From Flavobacterium nitrogenifigens (GTDB lineage Bacteria; Bacteroidota; Bacteroidia; Flavobacteriales; Flavobacteriaceae), in assembly GCF_003254565.1 (NCBI RefSeq), contig NZ_QJRI01000162.1, positions 1 to 64,000 of the forward strand: a DNA stretch of 64,000 nucleotides. Reading direction: 5' to 3'. Under the pieces are notes generated by a model that did no database searches, was not told the DNA's origin, and saw only the letters and a program-made list of their open reading frames with translations. Both the position numbers and the translations under genes were made by a program. This document shows positions 18,990 to 27,215 of the stretch, piece after piece; within the stretch, counting starts at the first letter, position 1; each line of letters starts with the position of its first letter.

Positions 18990-19026
18990 TAAGCCTATTT
19001 TATTTAAGTTATTGGCTTAATTTTTT
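18990..19026 (+). terminator. Terminator of transketolase
   Basis: TAAGCC (18990-18995) pairs with GGCTTA (19014-19019), followed by ATTTTTT. It lies 29 nt after the stop. The loop is long (18 nt), so strength is uncertain. Confidence 0.55.
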
Positions 19027-19143
19027 ATGCAACAAAAAGCCAGGCCAGTTTGAATAAAAATTATAATTAAGAAAGCTGTTTTTTCATTGTTATAAAAGCC
19101 CTTGTGTAATTTGAGCATCGGGTACAAATAAGATACAAAACAA

Positions 19144-19170
19144 AAAGCCTGCAAATTTTCTGCAGGCTTT
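19144..19170. terminator. Bidirectional hairpin at the chromosome / transfer-block boundary
   Basis: AAAGCCTGCA (19144-19153) and TGCAGGCTTT (19161-19170), a perfect 10-bp stem with a 7-nt loop. It lies 12 nt beyond the stop of the last minus-strand gene of the transfer block and is followed by a T-rich minus strand. Confidence 0.8.
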
Positions 19171-19181
19171 CCAAAATAATC

Positions 19182-19514
19182 CTATTTATTAAATCTCTGA
19201 TCCGCTTCCCGCTGCATTTCCGACATGGTTTTGATCCTCCCGGATTTGATCCACTCCAGCAGTTCTGACCTTATAAAATAAAGTTTCTTGCCCTTCTTGT
19301 TGGCGGGCATTTCCTTTCGGCATACTTTCGAATAGATGGTGGCCACCGATAGATTCACGAGCTTTGAGGCCTCCAGAATGGTCATTAGGCCCGGATCAAA
19401 ATCCTCAGGAGGCTTATTGTCCCTGATCTGTTTTACCATACGCTCAATGCTCTCCACACGCATCACAAGGGTTCCGAGTATATTGGGAAGATCCTCAAAA
19501 GCAAAAGGCTTCAT
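19182..19514 (-). CDS. Helix-turn-helix (HTH_17 / excisionase-like) DNA-binding protein
   Basis: 110-aa protein whose C-terminal half (MTILEASKLVNLSVATIYSK, then KKGKKLYFIRSELLEWIKSGR) is a MerR-like HTH_17 domain of the excisionase type. The N-terminal part is likely a short helix. Such proteins in Bacteroidetes conjugative transposons act in excision or in control of transfer or mobilisation genes. It is last in the minus-strand block and its ATG overlaps the previous stop by 4 nt (ATGA), indicating translational coupling. Whether it is a recombination directionality factor or a regulator cannot be decided. Confidence 0.8.
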   Translation of the reverse strand: MKPFAFEDLPNILGTLVMRVESIERMVKQIRDNKPPEDFDPGLMTILEASKLVNLSVATIYSKVCRKEMPANKKGKKLYFIRSELLEWIKSGRIKTMSEMQREADQRFNK

Positions 19515-19822
19515 GGCTCCATTAATTTACGCAGTTCAAAATCAAAAAAATATATCCGGCTTGCCCTTGTCTTCTTAAAAGAAGGCTCATAGCGCAGGTA
19601 TCCGTACTCATCGAGCTCCCGAAGGCATTTATGGTAGGTGCATGCGGAAGATATCTTAGCCGTGGGCGCCAATTCCCTTCTGAAGACTTCAACAGGATTG
19701 GCAAAGCCTTTGGCAGACCTGAACTGCAGAAGGGCCGCATAAAGGGCTATATGCGCCGTGCCGATGCGCCCGTCCTTTTCAATGGCAGAAAAAAAGTCTG
19801 CCAAGGGTTTCACGCTTTCCAT
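19511..19822 (-). CDS. Small winged-helix-like protein of the conjugative element
   Basis: 103 aa, no confident family. The pattern HIALYAALLQFRSAKGFANPVEVFRREL followed by SACTYHKCLRELDEYGYLRYEP resembles a winged helix (replication or mobile-element regulator type), with a conserved-looking YRYEPS-like wing. It is coupled to the downstream HTH gene by a 4-nt overlap and lies 22 nt after the 377-aa gene. A DNA-binding role is an inference from fold pattern and neighbour. Confidence 0.65.
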   Translation of the reverse strand: MESVKPLADFFSAIEKDGRIGTAHIALYAALLQFRSAKGFANPVEVFRRELAPTAKISSACTYHKCLRELDEYGYLRYEPSFKKTRASRIYFFDFELRKLMEP

Positions 19823-19844
19823 AATCCATCAATGATCACCTGAG

Positions 19845-20978
19845 TTAAATCGACGGCGATCTTCTTTTCGCCTTCTTTTCCTTCTTCTCCCCCAAATCAT
19901 CTTCCTTCCCATCAGCGCTCTTCTTCTCCCCTTTGGAGATATCTTCCTTGGAATCCTTCTGCTTCTGCTCCTGGCTTTGCCTGTCATTGATGCGAAGCAT
20001 CGATTCGTCATACACCCTGATGGTCTTGAACTGCGGATTGGCCTCCACAAACCTTCTCTTTTCCTCGCCATTGACAACAAAAGTGACCGATTGGATATTC
20101 CCTTTTTTAAGCGAACCAAGCAGACTCTCTTTAGACTCGGGTGTCTGAAGCTCCTTAATGGAATGCTTCTCCAGAGCCGCCTGAAGATTATAGCCGTAAT
20201 TCTGGTGGTAATGGTTCATCTTAAAATTTCCGTTTGGCTCGGCATCCTTAAAGTCCAAAGAAATCCAAGAATTATATTTCTCGCCCTCCTTGGTCATAAG
20301 ATCCTTATTGACCGATCTTCCTTCCAGCAGATTAAAAGCCTCCTTCATTGTAAAATTATTATCCTTTCCCATATAGAAGATCTGCTCCAATGTATGTGGA
20401 GCCCCTTCCTTGGAGAGCATGGCCTTATAGGAGTTGAAGAAATACAGATCGCTCCGGTCGGATTTCTTAAAGCTCAGCTCGCATTTAAAGGCGCTCTTCT
20501 CAAAATTGGCTTCATGGAGAACCGTAAATTCCTTTTCCCCTTTTCCCAGCTGCTCTTTTAATATGGGCTGCAGCGCTTCCCCAAAACCAGCATACTTGAT
20601 CTGGTCTGCCAAAAATTCTAAATTCTTCTCATTCATGATACTTCCATTTAAATTATTCTCTAAAAATTCTTTCCTTTCTCTTTCGCCCCTGGCAAAACCA
20701 GTTATATCAATCGCCTCAATAGAGGACAGGTCAATTCCGCTTTGCATAAGCGCATTTAAATCATGTATCAGCGACTTTACAGGCAGTCTCTCAAAGTATT
20801 CTGCATCGTTAGCCATTACAGCACAATATTCCTCTGCTTGCTGCGGATCGCGAAAAAACTCCAGCGTATCACTGTTATTAACCTGATCAATATTAAAGGC
20901 AACATCCGTGTAGCCGAGATAAGCCATTTCTTGGGCGTAACCCAGCATCATTTCACTGTCACTTAAGTCGATTGTCAT
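19845..20978 (-). CDS. Conjugative-element protein of unknown function with charged C-terminal tail
   Basis: 377 aa, no signal peptide or membrane segment. An N-terminal region (1-115) is separated by a short linker from a second domain beginning MNEKNLEFLADQIKYAGFGE near residue 113. After about residue 300 a Lys/Glu-rich tail (repeated EKK, KDSKED, KAKRRS) follows a segment FVVNGEEKRRFVEANPQF reminiscent of DUF3945/DUF4099-type proteins carried by Bacteroidetes conjugative transposons. The position directly after traN fits. No catalytic motif was recognised, and the family comparison is from memory of pattern only. Confidence 0.7.
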   Translation of the reverse strand: MTIDLSDSEMMLGYAQEMAYLGYTDVAFNIDQVNNSDTLEFFRDPQQAEEYCAVMANDAEYFERLPVKSLIHDLNALMQSGIDLSSIEAIDITGFARGERERKEFLENNLNGSIMNEKNLEFLADQIKYAGFGEALQPILKEQLGKGEKEFTVLHEANFEKSAFKCELSFKKSDRSDLYFFNSYKAMLSKEGAPHTLEQIFYMGKDNNFTMKEAFNLLEGRSVNKDLMTKEGEKYNSWISLDFKDAEPNGNFKMNHYHQNYGYNLQAALEKHSIKELQTPESKESLLGSLKKGNIQSVTFVVNGEEKRRFVEANPQFKTIRVYDESMLRINDRQSQEQKQKDSKEDISKGEKKSADGKEDDLGEKKEKKAKRRSPSI

Positions 20979-21008
20979 AGTGCTGCTATTTATTTTTATA
21001 AATCTGAA

Positions 21009-21842
21009 CTACAGTGAAAGCATTTTATCTGCCATGTTTTTAATGTCAACATCCAAGTTTCTTCCGCCATTCTTTTCAATAAGCTGAATTGTGAGGTATT
21101 TTTTCTCAGGAATGGTAAATTTGCCAAAAGCAAAAACTTTTACAACCTGAGATTTATCAGGTATAACCAGCGAAGCTGAAGTTGCATACAGCGGCACCAT
21201 TTCAATTTCCTGTGAGGCTGTCCGTTTTGATTTCCTCTGGTCTCTTATAAAAAACCGAATCTGGTCGATGTCATAATTTATTTTCGATTTGTTCTCCAAT
21301 GCTATCCTGAAATACATAACATCCTGGCTTATAAAAATGCCATTGACTTCAAGGCCCATTTGAAACTTTGAACTTTTAATCCCGCTTGCTTTTTTCTTTT
21401 TGCCTAATGCAAGCCAAGCCCCCTGTTCGATCTTTTTCTGATTATCGTTCTCACGAGAGAAAAGGATATCTTTATTAACTGCGATGCCATCTTCCGCCTT
21501 AATATTTAAATCGGAGCAGCCGTCATCGTAATTCAGGACAAACACGTATAGCCTTCCATCTGAAGTTACAGCTGTTAGATTGGTCTGAAAAAAATACGGT
21601 TTGGCAGCCTTAATCAGCAGTACATTCTCCACCCCTTTTGCTTTTTGCACCAGCACATCTGCGCTTCCCTTATCTATGCTTTTAATGGCATAGGGAAATA
21701 CTATGCTTGTGGTTTTAGAAAAACCAATTTGGAGATTTTTGTAATGATCTTCATAAAATGCAGTTTCATTTCCTGATCCCTGAGGGTAAGCTGAAATACC
21801 GGCAAGACATGCAAGCAGCAGCAGATAGATTATTCTTTTCAT
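21009..21842 (-). CDS. traN: Conjugative transposon protein TraN (DUF4138)
   Basis: 277-aa exported protein with a signal peptide (IIYLLLLACLAGISAYPQ). The block KAAKPYFFQTNLTAVTSDGRLYVFVLNYDD near residues 75-115 is typical of TraN, thought to be an outer component of the Bacteroidetes type IV secretion apparatus, roughly VirB9-like in position. It starts 12 nt after the traM stop and is the last recognised tra gene; TraO, P and Q equivalents are not seen. Confidence 0.85.
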   Translation of the reverse strand: MKRIIYLLLLACLAGISAYPQGSGNETAFYEDHYKNLQIGFSKTTSIVFPYAIKSIDKGSADVLVQKAKGVENVLLIKAAKPYFFQTNLTAVTSDGRLYVFVLNYDDGCSDLNIKAEDGIAVNKDILFSRENDNQKKIEQGAWLALGKKKKASGIKSSKFQMGLEVNGIFISQDVMYFRIALENKSKINYDIDQIRFFIRDQRKSKRTASQEIEMVPLYATSASLVIPDKSQVVKVFAFGKFTIPEKKYLTIQLIEKNGGRNLDVDIKNMADKMLSL

Positions 21843-21854
21843 CTCTTCTTTCTT

Positions 21855-23147
21855 TTAAGGTTTTAAATTCTTTTGTTTTTCATCATATAATAGCACCCTA
21901 TAACCTGCTTTTACAAGCACTTTAATGAGTTTCACTTTTTTACTGAAAAGGCTTTTTGCCGCTTCAATTCCCATCTCTGCCGCCTGCGCGCCCCATGAAT
22001 CCGAAATTCCGGCAAGACCGAGACTCTGGATGGAACGGTCCGCCGATGCTTTGGCAGCATCCCTGCTGATCGCCCCAGGAATATAGATGCCTTCAATCCC
22101 GTCAATATCGTAAACAGCCAGCTCGACAGGAAATATGGAATTACCATACTGTATGTTTGCAATCTTTACCTCAAGCCTCTCGCCTTTTAAAGCTGCAGTT
22201 CCGTACAGGAAAGTATTCTTGGGTATCGCTGTTCCCTGCAGGAAAACATCATGCGAAAGTCTTAATTTGACCATCGATCCGTTGACAATAGTCAGTGTCT
22301 GATGCACAACCGCTTCAATGGAATTCTGGATCTCTTCAGCAGCCTTCACTTCGTCCAGAGAATAAAATGCATTTGTTTTTACAGGATTCTGCGCATTGGC
22401 ATTCCGCTCAAGGGAGCTCATGATGTTCTCCGGCGCTTTTTTCTGCACTTGATATATTTTTCCCTTTTTACTGTCAGATGATTCTTTAAGCCTTTCCTGC
22501 ACGCGCTGCGGATGCTGTATATCCAAAATATTTTCCAGCATACCGCCTAACTGCTGAAGTTCAGGATCAGGTTCCTCAGAAGTGCCCATTTGCGATATCA
22601 TCTGCTCCAAGTTTTTTATCGCATCCGGTTCGCTTTTTGATGCCCCATAGTTTTCAAACTCCCGCATATCCTGGCCATAAGCATTAGGGACAGCAGGCTG
22701 GCTGATTGCCTTTTCAAGAGCCCTAAGCTTCTCATAAACTTTCTGCTCATTGCGGTCCTGAAAAGGCTGCGAATTAAAAGCCGATCTGCTTTTTGGAAGC
22801 ATGCTGGAGTCAAAATCATCCGCAGAAAAAGGACTGGCTTTATCTTCAGAGCCTTTATCATCAAAATAGTTGGGATCTTTCTTTATCTGCTCCCGCAGTT
22901 TTATAGAATCCGCTGCCGCCTGATCGTAATAGCCCATCTTGTCCAATGCTGAGTCTCCTTTAAATTTAGGCAGCGGCAGATTAAAATTAAATCCTTTCTT
23001 TTCAGCATTCTCCCCTGTTTTAACTTCCATTCGTCCTCCTCCTAGGCAATAGAATAGGAATGTTAGAAACGGAAGCGTTATAAGAGGCAGCATTAAAAGC
23101 AATTTTCTCTTTTTAGACTCCTTTAGCGATATTGTTTTCTCTTGCAT
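21855..23147 (-). CDS. traM: Conjugative transposon protein TraM
   Basis: 430 aa with one N-terminal membrane anchor (LLLMLPLITLPFLTFLFYCL, about 15-34). A long low-complexity, probably disordered periplasmic region follows, then a C-terminal beta domain (VKLRLSHDVFLQGTAIPKNTFLYG near 290-320). This architecture and position match TraM, a VirB10-like core component. It overlaps no neighbour; traL ends 4 nt upstream of its start. Confidence 0.88.
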   Translation of the reverse strand: MQEKTISLKESKKRKLLLMLPLITLPFLTFLFYCLGGGRMEVKTGENAEKKGFNFNLPLPKFKGDSALDKMGYYDQAAADSIKLREQIKKDPNYFDDKGSEDKASPFSADDFDSSMLPKSRSAFNSQPFQDRNEQKVYEKLRALEKAISQPAVPNAYGQDMREFENYGASKSEPDAIKNLEQMISQMGTSEEPDPELQQLGGMLENILDIQHPQRVQERLKESSDSKKGKIYQVQKKAPENIMSSLERNANAQNPVKTNAFYSLDEVKAAEEIQNSIEAVVHQTLTIVNGSMVKLRLSHDVFLQGTAIPKNTFLYGTAALKGERLEVKIANIQYGNSIFPVELAVYDIDGIEGIYIPGAISRDAAKASADRSIQSLGLAGISDSWGAQAAEMGIEAAKSLFSKKVKLIKVLVKAGYRVLLYDEKQKNLKP

Positions 23148-23151
23148 AATT

Positions 23152-23403
23152 TTAGTTTTTTAAGTTGATTTTCTTAGTTTTTAAAACTTCTGGAACCCCA
23201 GCCTCTTTATAAAATGCCCTGTACAGATTGTAGATCAGAAGCCCTGATGTTAAAACCGTAAATAATAGCAGTGCCCATATGAGCTGTCTCTTTGAAAGGC
23301 CACCTGTGAATCCTTTCATTTTTTCAGCCCATCTTTTCTGCGCCAGCAGATAAAACTTGTGATAAACCATTGGCTCAGTGCGTTTTTTAAATAAAGATTT
23401 CAT
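23152..23403 (-). CDS. traL: TraL-like small membrane protein
   Basis: 83 aa with one transmembrane helix (LIWALLLFTVLTSGLLIYNLY) after a basic N-terminal segment. The start MKSLFKKRTEP at 23403 is preferred because a longer reading (start 23448) would overlap traK by 38 nt. Located between traK and traM, as in CTnDOT-type transfer operons. Identity rests on size, topology and order. Confidence 0.7.
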   Translation of the reverse strand: MKSLFKKRTEPMVYHKFYLLAQKRWAEKMKGFTGGLSKRQLIWALLLFTVLTSGLLIYNLYRAFYKEAGVPEVLKTKKINLKN

Positions 23404-23410
23404 ATGAATT

Positions 23411-24031
23411 TTATTTTCTGGTTTCAGCCGAGATATCCTTATTTTCAACAGTATTAAAACGCTCGATCAGAAAACCGTGCGGATTATTGTCGCTTCTGGA
23501 TACATTTCGAAGCGCACCTTCAGTAATCAGGCTTCTTTTTATAATGCTGGTAGTGCGGATAATGTTCTGTCTGGCATAACATCTAAAACGGTAGGGATAT
23601 TCTCGGATATCAATGCTCACACTATCAATCTGAATGGTCTGGCTGATGTTCCCGGATATAATTCCTGAATAAAAATTATTTTCCTTCAGATCATCATAAA
23701 TGCGCTTGGCGCTGTCGTCTGCCAGATACAGCGCTTTTGTGATATTGGCTTTAATCACTTTATCGTCAGGGTCAAGGGTAAAGAAAAACTTGTGAAAGGT
23801 TTTCACATGATCCCTGGCTTCCACAGTCACATTATCCTTTCGATCTGACGCATAAGCTTCAAGCGCTTTGCCATTGGCCAGAATATACACTTTGTCCTGC
23901 ATCATCCTTACGGTCTGGAAACTTTTATACAGTGCATAACAGCACACTGCCATACACCCAACAATTACAAGCATTGTAAAACCTCTCACATATCTGAAAG
24001 CGGCATCTATATTTTTCATTTTAGCAAACAT
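23411..24031 (-). CDS. traK: Conjugative transposon protein TraK
   Basis: 206 aa, one N-terminal transmembrane helix (FTMLVIVGCMAVCCYALYKSF, about 19-40) and a VirB8-like periplasmic domain. ARDHVKTFHKFFFTLDPDD near 72-90 is a highly typical TraK segment. It begins 12 nt after the traJ stop. Confidence 0.9.
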   Translation of the reverse strand: MFAKMKNIDAAFRYVRGFTMLVIVGCMAVCCYALYKSFQTVRMMQDKVYILANGKALEAYASDRKDNVTVEARDHVKTFHKFFFTLDPDDKVIKANITKALYLADDSAKRIYDDLKENNFYSGIISGNISQTIQIDSVSIDIREYPYRFRCYARQNIIRTTSIIKRSLITEGALRNVSRSDNNPHGFLIERFNTVENKDISAETRK

Positions 24032-24043
24032 GGGATGTTGGTT

Positions 24044-25252
24044 TTAAGTCTGTTTGGAATTTCCTTTGAGCTTATCATTCATGTAATTTCCCTTCTCTTT
24101 AAAATAGGGAGCATTGCCTGCTGATGAAGACATGCTCTGCGACATTTGCCCAGCAGCATTTCCCATTGCATCCATTGCCATGCCAACCCCATGCGAGGTT
24201 TTGGCAATTACTGAATTGGCAGAACTGCCAAGCATACTGGTAACTTTTTGGCCAAGAGCTCCGCCCCCGGCTGCATGGACAATATAATTGGCAACTGACG
24301 GAACAGTGAAATAGCCTATGATTCCAATAATCATAAAAATGAGGTAAGCCATATCGGTCCGGCTAAAAAAGGTGTCTCCACTTGCCTCCACCTGCGATAA
24401 ATCCAGTTTGAGCATCAGTTCCTGAATTTTCCCAATGATGCTTCCAAAAATATTCGCAACGGGAAGCCATAAATAAATGTTTATGTATCTGGCAAGCCAG
24501 ACGGTGAGGGTATGCTGAAACCCGTCAAATACAGCTATGCCAAATACAAGCGGCCCTAAAATGGAAAGCACTACAAGTTGGAATGTCCTAAGGGTATCAA
24601 TGCACAAAGCCGCTGCTTCAAATAATACTCTGAGCACCTCGCTCATCCATTCCTTAACAGAATTCCGAAAATTATAGGATGCTTTCTCCATGGCAAATTT
24701 GACATCGTTTCCGATACCGGCAATCAAGCTCTCATCGGAAGGATCTTCATCATGAGTATATTTATACCACCTGTCACGGTCCCCGGTACCGGAAACCCCT
24801 ACATACATCCGCCATGGATCCGTTTCTCTGATTGCTTTTTCCTTTTCTTTCAAAAGAACTGCCACAGCATTATTGGATCCTGTCACCATAGCGGCCGTAG
24901 CAGTTACAGTCGGTTTCATAACCCCGTTGATAAGAGCAAGAACAGATGGAAAAATCATGATGCAGAACCCAATCGCAAAAGGTCTGAACAGGGGATAAAA
25001 ATCTATAGGTTCAGCGTTTGCAATATGACGCCAGACTCGGGAAGCAATATACCAGATCGTTCCAAAACCAGCTATCCCCTGCCCTACAGCCAAAAGATTA
25101 CTGCACAAGGGCATCATCTCATCATAAAGCTGGTCCAACACGGAGTGCAAACTCTGCATATCATCTCCGACGCCTTGAGCATGAATAGCAAAAGGCATAA
25201 ACACTGCTGCATTTAAAAACAGAATTCTCTTTAAAGATTTATCTATGTTCAT
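24044..25252 (-). CDS. traJ: Conjugative transposon protein TraJ
   Basis: 402-aa polytopic inner-membrane protein (VirB6-like role) with a signal-like N-terminus and several hydrophobic segments (about 45-70, 90-130, 225-260, 315-335). Met/Ser/Gly-rich C-terminal tail after about 345. Repeated NSV/SS-A-rich tail segments and position upstream of traK fit TraJ. Confidence 0.88.
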   Translation of the reverse strand: MNIDKSLKRILFLNAAVFMPFAIHAQGVGDDMQSLHSVLDQLYDEMMPLCSNLLAVGQGIAGFGTIWYIASRVWRHIANAEPIDFYPLFRPFAIGFCIMIFPSVLALINGVMKPTVTATAAMVTGSNNAVAVLLKEKEKAIRETDPWRMYVGVSGTGDRDRWYKYTHDEDPSDESLIAGIGNDVKFAMEKASYNFRNSVKEWMSEVLRVLFEAAALCIDTLRTFQLVVLSILGPLVFGIAVFDGFQHTLTVWLARYINIYLWLPVANIFGSIIGKIQELMLKLDLSQVEASGDTFFSRTDMAYLIFMIIGIIGYFTVPSVANYIVHAAGGGALGQKVTSMLGSSANSVIAKTSHGVGMAMDAMGNAAGQMSQSMSSSAGNAPYFKEKGNYMNDKLKGNSKQT

Positions 25253-25256
25253 CGCA

Positions 25257-25892
25257 TTAATTTTTTAAATCAAGAAGTTCTTTGGAAGCATAAACATCTT
25301 TCTTTTCCTTTGCTCTCTGCAGCACCAGCATGCTTGATGATTTATTAAAGCCTCTCAAAAACAACAGTTTATCCTGCATCTCCATATAAATAGTATCAAT
25401 TGCCAGAAGCCTTTCATCGTCTGACATTCTCAGCTTATCAGCTGTAATTGCCATAGTGAGTTCATCAAGGTTTCTTAAACTCTGGTTCAAAAGGTTTCCA
25501 TAAACTTTCTCAAAATAATTGATCTCCTGCTGGCTGAAACTTTCACTTTTTATAAATCTGGAAAGTCCTTTTTTGCTTTCTTTTACCAACAATATCTGGA
25601 AGTTCACGATATCTCCTATCTTTTTGTAATTCTTGACCGTTGGGCTTACCTGCATAAGGGCATCCAAGAATGTTTTATGAAGGCTGAAATTTCCTTCAGT
25701 CATATCTTTAACTGTTTTGTAGCCTCCTGAAAGCAGCTCATAACCCTTTTTCATATCGCTGAGAATCTTTTTGAACTGCGAGAGTTTTTCAATGTTTAAG
25801 ATCAGCTGCTGGATTTCTGCCGACTGCGCATTTATGCTGCTTGGGATAAATCCAAAAAAGACCAGAAATACTAAAATCAATATCCTTTTCAT
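25257..25892 (-). CDS. TraI/TerB-like exported coiled-coil protein, paralogue 1
   Basis: 211 aa. The true start is the internal Met at 25892 (MKRILILVFLVFFGFIPSSINAQ), a clear signal peptide; a longer reading would run deep into the neighbouring gene. The mature part is helical with a KGYELLSGGYKTVKDMTEGNFSLHKTFLDAL block that closely parallels the next gene upstream. Proteins of this type sit between TraG and TraJ in Bacteroidetes elements and are sometimes labelled TerB-like; a tellurite role is unsupported here. The start is 4 nt downstream of the paralogue-2 stop. Confidence 0.8.
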   Translation of the reverse strand: MKRILILVFLVFFGFIPSSINAQSAEIQQLILNIEKLSQFKKILSDMKKGYELLSGGYKTVKDMTEGNFSLHKTFLDALMQVSPTVKNYKKIGDIVNFQILLVKESKKGLSRFIKSESFSQQEINYFEKVYGNLLNQSLRNLDELTMAITADKLRMSDDERLLAIDTIYMEMQDKLLFLRGFNKSSSMLVLQRAKEKKDVYASKELLDLKN

Positions 25893-25896
25893 GGCG

Positions 25897-26517
25897 TCAA
25901 TTTTTAAGTCCGTAAATGCTTTGTGCGGATTCAGCACTTCTTTTTTCATGAGATTTTGACAATGACAGTAACTTTGCTTCATTGCTAAAAGACAGACAGA
26001 AATCGTAATTCTCAACCATCGTTTTATGCAGCCCATCAATACGCGCTATTCTTTGGTCATCTTTAAGCTCCAGTTCTGAATCAGTTGTAAGAACCAGAAG
26101 CTGGTCCAAAGTTTCATTGCAGCTTTCCAGCAGCCTTTCAAAAGAACGCGCAATATAATCGAGCTCATTTCCCTGAAATAAATCATCAGTCTTGAGTTTA
26201 GCATAAGTGCTTTTATACATTTTCACTATCTTAAACTGCAAGGAGATGATCTCTGCTGTTTTATAATAGTTTCTCACCCTCGGATTAATCTTCAATAACG
26301 ATGTAAAATAATCACCATGGAGATTAACTTCTCCCTTCTTTACATCACCAATGAAATTCAGACTTTTCGAAACAGCTGAATATCCTTTTTTAGCATAATC
26401 CATGTAAACCTGAAGTGCAGCAATCTGCAGCAGCAGTTCCTTTCTCTGCCTGGCCTGCGCGTGAATTCCTTGACTTAAAAGAAATCCCGTGAAGAGCAGT
26501 ATGATTACTTTTTTCAT
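25897..26517 (-). CDS. TraI/TerB-like exported coiled-coil protein, paralogue 2
   Basis: 206 aa with signal peptide (VIILLFTGFLLSQGIHAQ) and a helical mature chain. KKGYSAVSKSLNFIGDVKKGEVNLHGDYFTSLL near residues 43-76 aligns with the same region of the downstream paralogue (KGY-GD/KDM-GE-NLH spacing), and both end in LKN. It follows the TraI-like gene by 11 nt. It is probably a periplasmic transfer-apparatus component. Confidence 0.8.
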   Translation of the reverse strand: MKKVIILLFTGFLLSQGIHAQARQRKELLLQIAALQVYMDYAKKGYSAVSKSLNFIGDVKKGEVNLHGDYFTSLLKINPRVRNYYKTAEIISLQFKIVKMYKSTYAKLKTDDLFQGNELDYIARSFERLLESCNETLDQLLVLTTDSELELKDDQRIARIDGLHKTMVENYDFCLSFSNEAKLLSLSKSHEKRSAESAQSIYGLKN

Positions 26518-26528
26518 AATATTTAATT

Positions 26529-27215
26529 TTATTGCGGAATTCCGTAAAATTCTTTGACTTGATTTGCATCAGCTTCTGTTTTAGCCCTCTGGAGGCTAAG
26601 CATTATATTCTGCCGGTTAAACAGCATCAGGTCATCATAATTGGCGTTGATTTGGTCTGCAGCTCTATTGATAATTTCCAGCCTTTTCAAATCACTCATC
26701 TGCGTTGAGAAAGAATCCAGGATTAAAAAAATTTGGTCGATGTTCTTAAGGCTTTCTTCCAGAATTCCGGAATAAACGCGCTCCATATACTGTATCTCGC
26801 TTTCTTTAAAATGGGCATCCTTTTTAAAAAGATTCCATGCCCTTTCATATTCGTGAACCAGTCTGGTCTGTTTTTTAGTGACATCCTTTATCCTCTGATA
26901 ATAGGTTATGATTGATTTTACTTTGGCGAGTTCCTCGTAATAGCCTTTGTAAAGTTCTTTCTGCTTCTGGGTCCAGTCCGATATCTCATCGAGCTTTAAT
27001 TTTGACAGGACATTTTCAACTTTTTTCTGTGCATTCTGAAGCCATATGGTCTTATTCTGCAGCCTCTGGATCCTCAGATCAATTGCTTTTATAACTTTCT
27101 TTGTTACTGCCTTTACAATTTCCAGTATCGGCAGCACTGCAGCCGTTTCAGCAGGTCTCACAGGGGTGCTGATAAGCAGCAGGCAGACCGCACTGGCAAT
27201 TAATCTCTTTTTCAT
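26529..27215 (-). CDS. Conjugative transposon TraI-like exported protein
   Basis: 228 aa, signal peptide (LIASAVCLLLISTPVRPAE) followed by a helical, coiled-coil-prone chain (QRLQNKTIWLQNAQKKVENVLSKLK near 50-75). Position directly downstream of traG and the QNKTIWLQNAQK block fit TraI of CTnDOT-like systems. It is more distantly related to the two following paralogues. Its start overlaps the traG stop by 4 nt (ATGA). Confidence 0.82.
   Translation of the reverse strand: MKKRLIASAVCLLLISTPVRPAETAAVLPILEIVKAVTKKVIKAIDLRIQRLQNKTIWLQNAQKKVENVLSKLKLDEISDWTQKQKELYKGYYEELAKVKSIITYYQRIKDVTKKQTRLVHEYERAWNLFKKDAHFKESEIQYMERVYSGILEESLKNIDQIFLILDSFSTQMSDLKRLEIINRAADQINANYDDLMLFNRQNIMLSLQRAKTEADANQVKEFYGIPQ

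Noticed and set aside
25893-26039. N-terminal extension of the TraI-like paralogue 1
   Set aside because: It would overlap the upstream paralogue by over 140 nt; an internal Met begins a clean signal peptide 4 nt after that gene's stop.
25257-26517. Tellurite resistance function for the TerB-like proteins
   Set aside because: They are exported helical proteins inside a transfer operon; no other ter genes are present.
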